This document shows positions 19,744 to 25,877 of a DNA stretch of 25,877 nucleotides, piece after piece. How positions within the stretch are numbered: the stretch's first letter is position 1; each line of letters opens with the position of its first letter. The notes beneath the pieces were generated by a model that was given only the letters and a program-made list of their open reading frames with translations, was not told the DNA's origin and did no database searches. The position numbers were made by a program, and so were the translations under genes. Source of the DNA: Chara braunii (Eukaryota; Streptophyta; Charophyceae; Charales; Characeae); NCBI GenBank assembly GCA_003427395.1, contig BFEA01000026.1:3594933-3620809 (forward strand), written 5' to 3'.

Positions 19744-20570
19744 GGCCCTATATCTGAGTGGATGCCTGTCTGTGCACTTTCTTTTGGGCTCTTTGTCTTC
19801 TTCTTCCTTTTTCTTTCCTTCTTTCTTTTAGGCTCTTTGTCTTCTAGGATTGAACACATGTCATTCACATCACTTGTGCCACCTACCTGAGGGGCAGGGT
19901 GAAACTCGCCTGGATTTCTCGTTTTGGACTGTTGATGACAATTGATCCATGGGCTCAAACACAGGATCAGAGTAAGTGTGACCTTGCCAAAGCCGCCTAC
20001 GTTCTCACCATTTGGCAGCAGGAGGATTCCAGTCCCACAGCTCCATGCCAGCTCTGAAGTATTTTCGTGCAGTTTGTTCTGTATCCAGCAGCAGTTCCAT
20101 AGTGGTACAATGCTTGTCCCATACTGGTCCTGTATAGATCCCCTAGGTGTCCCACATTTGTGCCAGGTTGGTCGCATGCTTGTATAGGGTCATGGTGCTC
20201 GTGCGTTGTGCTGGTGCCAAACAAGAGAAGAGATGATTGTGGAGGTCATGTCATCTTGGCTTTGTACTGAGGGCATTCTCAACCTAGGGACTTTCCTGGA
20301 TATAGCTGTGGCACAGACGTAATCAGAAACATCATGGAGCAAGTATGCCCCGAGTCCTGCTGCAAATGTGCCCTTCTCACAATGTAGTGTTGGAGCTATA
20401 ATGTCATGCGAGGGATTTGCTCGCACTGACCTCTACGTTCATCACATCCAGCCTGCCTGCGTGTCCACCTTCTGGCCTGTCCTTGGGTTTATCTGAACCT
20501 TATCCACAATTGTAAATGTGTGGACAAAAGAAGGGGGGATATATCTTGATAGTCCAATACTTAAACCGCA
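19744..20570. other. Gene-less stretch, pyrimidine tract with duplicated flanks
   Basis: GGCTCTTTGTCTTCT occurs at about 19788 and 19831 on either side of a T/C-rich tract, consistent with slippage. A minus-strand frame (20177-19710) is Lys/Arg-rich across this tract and matches no family I know. Nothing else can be supported. Confidence 0.5.
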
Positions 20571-20700
20571 AGTTCACCTGAAGCAGAGTACTGCTCTTGC
20601 GGATTTGCACGGCCAGAGCATTTCGATTCAGGCCTGGGCCGGTTGCAAAAGCAGCAGGCCGCTTTGGCGAGGTTGCAGGCTCACGAGCCTTGGAAGGTAG
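20571..20700 (-). repeat. 130-bp dispersed repeat, copy 2 (inverted)
   Basis: This is the reverse complement of 17609-17743 at roughly 80% identity, with both ends conserved. It faces copy 1, so the pair forms 3.1-kb-spaced inverted repeats enclosing the U6 pseudogene and small elements. Confidence 0.8.
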
Positions 20701-20713
20701 CTTCGTCAACTTA

Positions 20714-20775
20714 GGCTTGTATGAACTGGTGGTTTAAACCAAGGCTCATATGAACTGGTGGTTTAAACCACCAGT
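20714..20775. repeat. 29-bp direct repeat containing a perfect 22-nt palindrome
   Basis: 20714-20741 and 20743-20770 are near-identical direct copies (GGCTYRTATGAACTGGTGG...). The second copy extends into a perfect 22-nt palindrome (20754-20775) centred on TTTAAA, with half-site ACTGGTGG. The first copy carries only one full half. Confidence 0.85.
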
Positions 20776-22225
20776 ACCACCGAAAGTCGTGACGGTTAAC
20801 AAGCCGCGACAATGATGAACGAACGGGTCACTACTGGAGCGCCCAGTTCATCTGACTAGAAACGCTTCTACTCCGGCGGCCTATATATGGGAAAGGTAGT
20901 GGTGGTTTAACATCCCTTTTATCTGAATGCCAAGCTGCATTGTTGTCCCTGCCCCTGCCAAAACGTCAATATTAAATCTGTTTTTCCCTAGGGAATGCAG
21001 ACAGGGTTATCGTGGAGAGACTGATCACGTGAGCTGGTTACCTTAGGCTCTGCTTTTGGCGGGGCAAGGGCCATGGGTGGGGTAAAAGGGGGGTCCTGCT
21101 GGGGGGAAGAAGGTAGGTAGGACAAACTCCATTGGAGGAGTCTCAGATCGGTGGGGAACCTATAGTGCGGGATGTCTTAGGGGTCCCGTCAGGAAGGAGC
21201 ATAGATAGGACGTGCTCCAGTAGAGGATATCGTTGGGGAACCTGCAGTAGGGCCTGTCTCGAGGGGTAATGATTGTCTGCTTCCCGTATCGATAAAATTG
21301 ATCAGAGTAGTGGCCTAGTCTATGATGGGAGTAAGGAATGGATGGTGACCTAGTATGTACTGATGATGGAGACTAGGACTGCTGAGGACATTATATACGC
21401 CAATCGGAGGGGTCTAGCTCATGACCGAGGTGAGGAAATGGAGGGCTGCAGACTCACTAATGGCAGAGAGGGGTCTTAGGAAACGTCTATAGGTAGAGGG
21501 ACGGATGAGGGACGTACATCTACTGATAATAGGCAAGAACCTCTAGGTTGCAACTGCAGGAAGCACACATATATAATGAACAATATAATAACTTGGGGGG
21601 ACAGGAATCGGTTCACCTATGAGACTTGTAGAAGAATGCCTATGCCTAGCGCTTGAAGTACCCGTATGACAGGGCTTGTCCGACCATGCTTCAGTCAGGG
21701 CTGAGGAGGGTAGGTCCTGCTTAGCTCTGGTGCCTACAACCACTGTCCGGTCAGGTCACCCCCATCCTACCTCTTAAGGCGCTTTGGCTGCGAGGGGGAG
21801 GGCGATGGTTCACAGCGCGCCGAAAGCGGGCATGAAAACAAAGGAAGACTGTCGGGTGCGAAATGTTCGCAGTGGAGATATGCGCAGAGGGGATTCCTAA
21901 CGAAATGTTCACAGCGCGCCAACAAACGTGGGAGCGCCATTTTGTCTGTAGAGGGAGGAGAGGCGTCGATTGTAGGGAATATCTCGCCACAGGCTCCATC
22001 AGATAGGGGGCGGATGTCAAATTTGAAGGGGCGCGCCGGGTTTCATTTCTTTTTTTTTTTTTGCTTTTTTTTTTCGCGAGGCTCAATGTCGGATTCAAAT
22101 GCTTTTCCTTTCACGAGGCACACTGTTAGATTCGAAAAGAACTACTGAATTGTGTTGTTTTCAAATTCTTCTCTCGGTTTCGTCTGCCTATCTTGCCAGC
22201 GGTTCGGCACAGACAGGTTTTTGGC

Positions 22226-22228
<3 letters not shown>
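20776..22228. other. Gene-less stretch with degenerate repeats and poly-T
   Basis: There is no recognised gene on either strand. It holds the tandem repeat at 21109-21270, a twice-used phrase GTTCACAGCGCGCC (about 21809 and 21908), and a poly-T stretch near 22049-22073. A TATA-like CTATATATGG at 20881 has no downstream gene. Confidence 0.5.
21109..21270 (+). repeat. Imperfect 80-bp tandem repeat, two copies
   Basis: 21109-21188 and 21193-21270 align as direct copies, sharing GAAGG...TAG...AGGAC, CTCCA, the block GGGGAACCT...AGT and GTCT...GGGGT. Further weak units may continue to about 21520. Confidence 0.6.

Positions 22229-22263
<35 letters not shown>
22229..22263. repeat. GA microsatellite
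   Basis: Uninterrupted (AG)n of about 17 units on the plus strand. Confidence 0.95.
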
Positions 22264-22264
<1 letters not shown>

Positions 22265-22293
22265 TGGGTGCACGCTTGTTGAACTCTCTTAAT

Positions 22294-22356
22294 GGTTCCT
22301 GGAATGCGCCTGCACGGGGTCGCAAAGAGGCTTTGTGCAGGTGCATTCCAAGAACC
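22294..22356. repeat. 22-bp inverted repeat hairpin between GA and CA/GA tracts
   Basis: 22294-22315 and 22335-22356 are inverted copies with only two differences, both transitions, around a 19-nt loop. The arm contains TGGAATGCRCCTGCAC. The hairpin sits exactly between simple-repeat tracts. Confidence 0.8.
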
Positions 22357-22360
22357 ACAC

Positions 22361-22372
22361 ACAACACACACA

Positions 22373-22448
<76 letters not shown>

Positions 22449-22455
22449 NGTGTGT

Positions 22456-22545
<90 letters not shown>

Positions 22546-22550
22546 GAAAG
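22361..22550. repeat. Compound CA/GA microsatellite
   Basis: (CA)n runs into (GA)n with a short GTGTGTG interruption and an N at 22449; the total is about 190 bp. The length in the assembly may be unreliable. Confidence 0.95.
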
Positions 22551-22585
22551 ATCCCCTGAATAACCTCAGGGCAACCGACAAGGGA

Positions 22586-25472
22586 ATGAAAGCCTATGAG
22601 ACATTTCAAAGGCGTGGCCATGATGAGGAGGGTCACTATGGGCCTTTGTCTGAGGCGCAACACTCCACATGCATTTGGACGCTTTTTAAACCCCATGCAT
22701 TTAAAATGTTGGACTGATCCGAATGCACCTGGCCCAGAAAGCATCCAAATGAGTGACGTGCAATGACAAGTGGACCGGTCAAACATGATGAGGGAGACAT
22801 GAATATCGCGACGTGTCAAGAATGGATATGGCCTTTTGGGAAGGAGTTTTTTGATAACTTTGAAGCGGTGGATTTGCCACTACATGATAACAGGTGTCCT
22901 AAAGGTATGTCGGGGAGGCTGGAGGGGCGGTTCCCAGACCAATTCGTCGAAAAAATAAACGGCAAGAAGAAGGTGTTTCATTGCATTCCGGCTAAAGATG
23001 GAGGACAAGGAGCCACAATGACCTTGAAAAATCTTGTTCCATCAAACCTCAAATATTTCGATGATACGACGACGCGGGAGAAGGAGGTCACTTTACGGTT
23101 GATGATAAACAAGAAAGTCAACGCCACCACTAGACAGGTACCTACATAGAAGTTGAACCTGACCAACCTCCTCGACATAACAATGCGCGAGAGATACATG
23201 ATGCACTTCTTCACCTACATTGTCGTCAAATCAGAGAATAGAGAAAATAACGAGTGAACCGAGGGGTTCTTCTTCCATTAGAATAGGATGGCGCAAAGGT
23301 ATGGTGTCATGGCAGACACATTGGACGAGGAAAGGGATAATTTTTTTTTGGAGTATGTCCGAAAGGTTCCAAAAAAACTTGGCGGTGAGCAAGAGTTGAA
23401 AGGACTAAAAGGAGCAGGGTTGAAGGCCGCGGAGGTGTTGTATAGAGATGTGTCCTCCCATTTGAAGGTCCTCGTATACCAGGCAATAAGGAAGGTGGAT
23501 TTGCTGATTGCAAAGATGCAATGGGTATCGAATGTTGTCCTCCAACTCTTTTGGGAGAAGAAAGGGCGACGGTCAACATTGTTGTCAATCAACATGCACC
23601 AAAAGAAGTTTCTGCCTGCGCAAGATGACGTAGTTACCGCGACCACGAACCTGAATTGCAAGGCCGTCATCCTGGATCTAGCAACGTCGTCGCATTGCTC
23701 TGCGTGGTCGCCAAATAATTTTGAAGCTCTGTACAAAATGATGTCGAAATTGTGTGGGGAAACTTTGATATTCATCATCTTCGCACCACGAAAACAACAG
23801 AAGACCATCATGCGACACCTATGCAAGTGGGATAAAGTTGAAGTGATACCGGACACCTGAAAGCGCTTTCTAGGGGTTAAAAAGTCCGTCAATAAATATG
23901 AAAATATGCAAATAGAGAACAAGGATTCGATGACGATCATCCTTCATGTCGAGGGAGGCGACCCAAGGAAGGTCATGAGAGTGCCGCGATCGGAAGCGAA
24001 CTTGGTGGAAGTCAATGTTGTGGAAGAATATTTCAAAAAGTGTGCAGCAAAGCACGACGACGATGAAGGTAACGAAAGAGAGGAGTATGGGTGTTGGGAA
24101 CGAGAGTCGATTCAATTGTAGACCTTGTGTAGTTTGTTTCTGCACGAGGACGAAGGGGTGATACTTCTCGGAAAGTCACATTCTTGACTTGCTTGGGAGC
24201 TTTTGCGCACGGGGAACCATATCTTTGTGTGTGATGCGTCATCTAAAGATATCTCGTACTTGACAAAGGCCATTAACATTTTTGTCAAGGACGCAAAAAA
24301 CGATTGTAACGTCGAGAAACATAAAACCGCACAGCGCTCGGACAGAGACATGTACCACAAGCTGGGGAAGAAGAGAAAAAAAAAGTGGGAGTATCTGTTC
24401 CAAGGTGAACCCTGTACTGCATTCGAGCGCGGCTACATATATCGCAAAGCCATGACACATGAAGCATATGTTGGTTACTACAAAGTGCAGGTGGGGGCGT
24501 TTGCGTTGTTTATGGCGTGATGCGAAGAGCTCAAGTTCACAAGACATCACAACACGTTGACAGACAACGATTACAGTGACATCGCACATAAAACCAATGC
24601 ATGGAATCCGATTGACAGCGATGAAGAGACAGAGAACTCGGACCTTGAAATCGACTCGCGGGCAAAACGTTCATGAGAGGGTGCATGTGGTGGTGAGGGA
24701 GTGTCGAGTTTTCTGGGTTGCAGCGTGCAAAACGAGAGCTCCGAAGGAGGTCTGAAGCACTTCGGAGGTGTGAGTGCTCCTATAGCTGACATGCACGACG
24801 ATGCAAGTTTCGCTGATGAGTACCCGAAGGATTCGTCGACGCCCCTCCAAACTCTTTTGAACACTGTGATGCACGACAATTGCTACGGGTATCAAGGAGG
24901 GCAGAGGTACACCGGGCAAATGCTAGGAGGAAACAGAGGCCACGACATGCGGGAAGACGCTGACGAGGATAACCTAGTTGTTCCGGATGTCTTCCCGAAG
25001 CTGATGCCAGGTGAATCGAGGTGATGATATTCCAGACGGCCATGTGTTGGAATCAACCGTGTCATACTTCCTCGCTGACATGCGAAAAAACACATCATCG
25101 CATAAGTGACGGTATCACATCTTGTGCCATCCAGATGTGTTTGAGCCATGCATTAACGAGGGGAAGTGGGTGGTGACACTTCATGTGTCAAAAGGATGGA
25201 AGCTCAAACCAGACTACGTGAGGACAGGTGGCCGAAAGTGACAAAGTTGGAAATCTTGTTTCGAGTCAGAAGGAAAACCACGGTGCCTATTAGCTACTAT
25301 CATCGCAAGGGCTCAATCGTTGTTCGACTGTCTACGCCCTGACAATCGTTTGGAGTATAAGCAACCGATACCGATACCGACCGAGCCACTCCAAGCACCG
25401 ACCGACAGAGCTACTCCAAGCACCTACCGACCGAGCCACTCCAAGCACCTATCGAACGAGCCATTCGAAATA

Positions 25473-25487
<15 letters not shown>
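22586..25487 (+). pseudogene. Long pseudogene of unknown family with methyltransferase-fold-like segments
   Basis: One reading frame (codons starting at 22763, 23288, 23906, 24203 and 24701 are all in phase) runs to about 25020. It shifts by one base there and stays open to 25487. Stops lie at 23147, 23255, 23279, 23858, 24119, 24185, 24518 and 24674, then 25107 and 25239 in the shifted frame; two more (22715, 22754) apply if the ATG at 22586 is the start. All are TGA or TAG. Segments in order: WPFGKEFFDNFEAVDLP and FPDQFVEKINGKKKVFHC; RDNFFLEYVRKVPKKLGG; AVILDLATSSHCSAW (about 23663-23707) then GETLIFIIFAPRK; an acidic linker; GVILLGKSH (24155-24181) then HIFVCDASSKDISYL; LGKKRKKKWEYLFQGEP; an Asp/Glu-rich tail; a repeat-rich end. 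The strand-helix pattern with a DPPY-like site before a glycine-loop-like site resembles beta-class N4/N6 adenine methyltransferases, with the key residues changed. I do not recognise the family, and the fold is an inference. Confidence 0.72.
25377..25473 (+). repeat. Minisatellite at the 3' end of the pseudogene
   Basis: About four units of roughly 24 bp built on CCGACCGAGCCACTCCAAGCAC. It remains in the shifted open frame and would give a Pro/Thr/Ser-rich tail. It passes directly into GATA repeats that bring the terminal TAG at 25485. Confidence 0.75.
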
Positions 25488-25627
<140 letters not shown>

Positions 25628-25769
25628 AATATTATATATATTTTTTTTAATAAAATGGAGATGGCTTGTAGCTCGTGGTTATTGTGCCTTCATCATTTTG
25701 GCGCTGTTCCTGACTTGAATGGTGTTCTTCTTTCTTTGTTCTTCGCATTCTTCTTTTCTTACAGTAACT

Positions 25770-25808
25770 CCTCTGTCTCTCTCTATCTGTGTCTCTCTAT
25801 CTCTCTCC

Positions 25809-25877
<69 letters not shown>
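25770..25877. repeat. CT microsatellite running off the window
   Basis: (TC)n with a few interruptions to the last base. Together with the GA tract at 25535-25624 it forms a large inverted simple-repeat pair. The 145 bp between them hold AT-rich sequence and nothing recognised. Confidence 0.95.

Noticed and set aside
20878-20892. TATA-like CTATATATGG
   Set aside because: No gene, initiator or conserved downstream sequence follows in either direction.
22126-22819. Long open frames of alternating Ser-Leu or Arg-Glu
   Set aside because: These are translations of the GA/CT microsatellites. Only the part after 22556, in phase with the pseudogene, may be real.

Overview
The window reads as repeat-dominated nuclear DNA of a green-lineage eukaryote. 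It holds no intact protein-coding gene. The evidence is a degraded Ty3/gypsy chromovirus primed by initiator tRNA-Met, a U6 snRNA retropseudogene, many foldback and MITE-like elements, long dinucleotide tracts and a few assembly Ns. The gag and integrase sequences are the kind I associate with charophyte algae such as Chara. That is recognition from memory with moderate confidence, not a search result.

Layout. (1) 1-8427, minus strand: one Ty3/gypsy element. The right LTR (7498-8427) is its 5' LTR, and the left LTR (1-551) is its 3' LTR, cut by the window edge. Between them lie the PBS, a long leader, gag with a zinc knuckle, protease, RT, RNase H, and integrase with a chromodomain-like tail. 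Every region is broken by stops or frameshifts. (2) 8428-12725: no recognised gene until a second, unrelated and more decayed retroelement integrase on the minus strand (about 11216-12530). Around it are a gag-like scrap, a foldback, and a pair of repeats in opposite orientation. (3) 12726-16360: non-coding, with an unusual island of many different short perfect hairpins (14793-15880) and microsatellites. (4) 16654-17606: a foldback element interrupted in both arms; the insertion in the right arm is itself a MITE with long inverted ends and a TTA flank. (5) 17609-20775: two copies of a 130-bp repeat facing each other 3 kb apart. Between them are AT-rich hairpins, an 11-bp minisatellite, a U6 retropseudogene with an A-rich tail, a GC-rich element with 9-bp flanking repeats, and a 100-bp hairpin. 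(6) 20776-22585: degenerate tandem repeats and GA/CA tracts. (7) 22586-25487, plus strand: a long pseudogene of unknown family that keeps one reading frame for about 2.4 kb despite eight to ten stops, all TGA or TAG. Two segments resemble the motif order of a beta-class (IV before I) DNA N4/N6-adenine methyltransferase fold, with the catalytic signatures changed. (8) 25473-25877: GATA, GA and CT tracts.

Nothing here forms an operon or pathway. The genes are related only as strata of dead mobile elements. The points most worth following up are the methyltransferase-like family at 22.6-25.5 kb, the U6 retropseudogene, the nested MITEs and the hairpin island.
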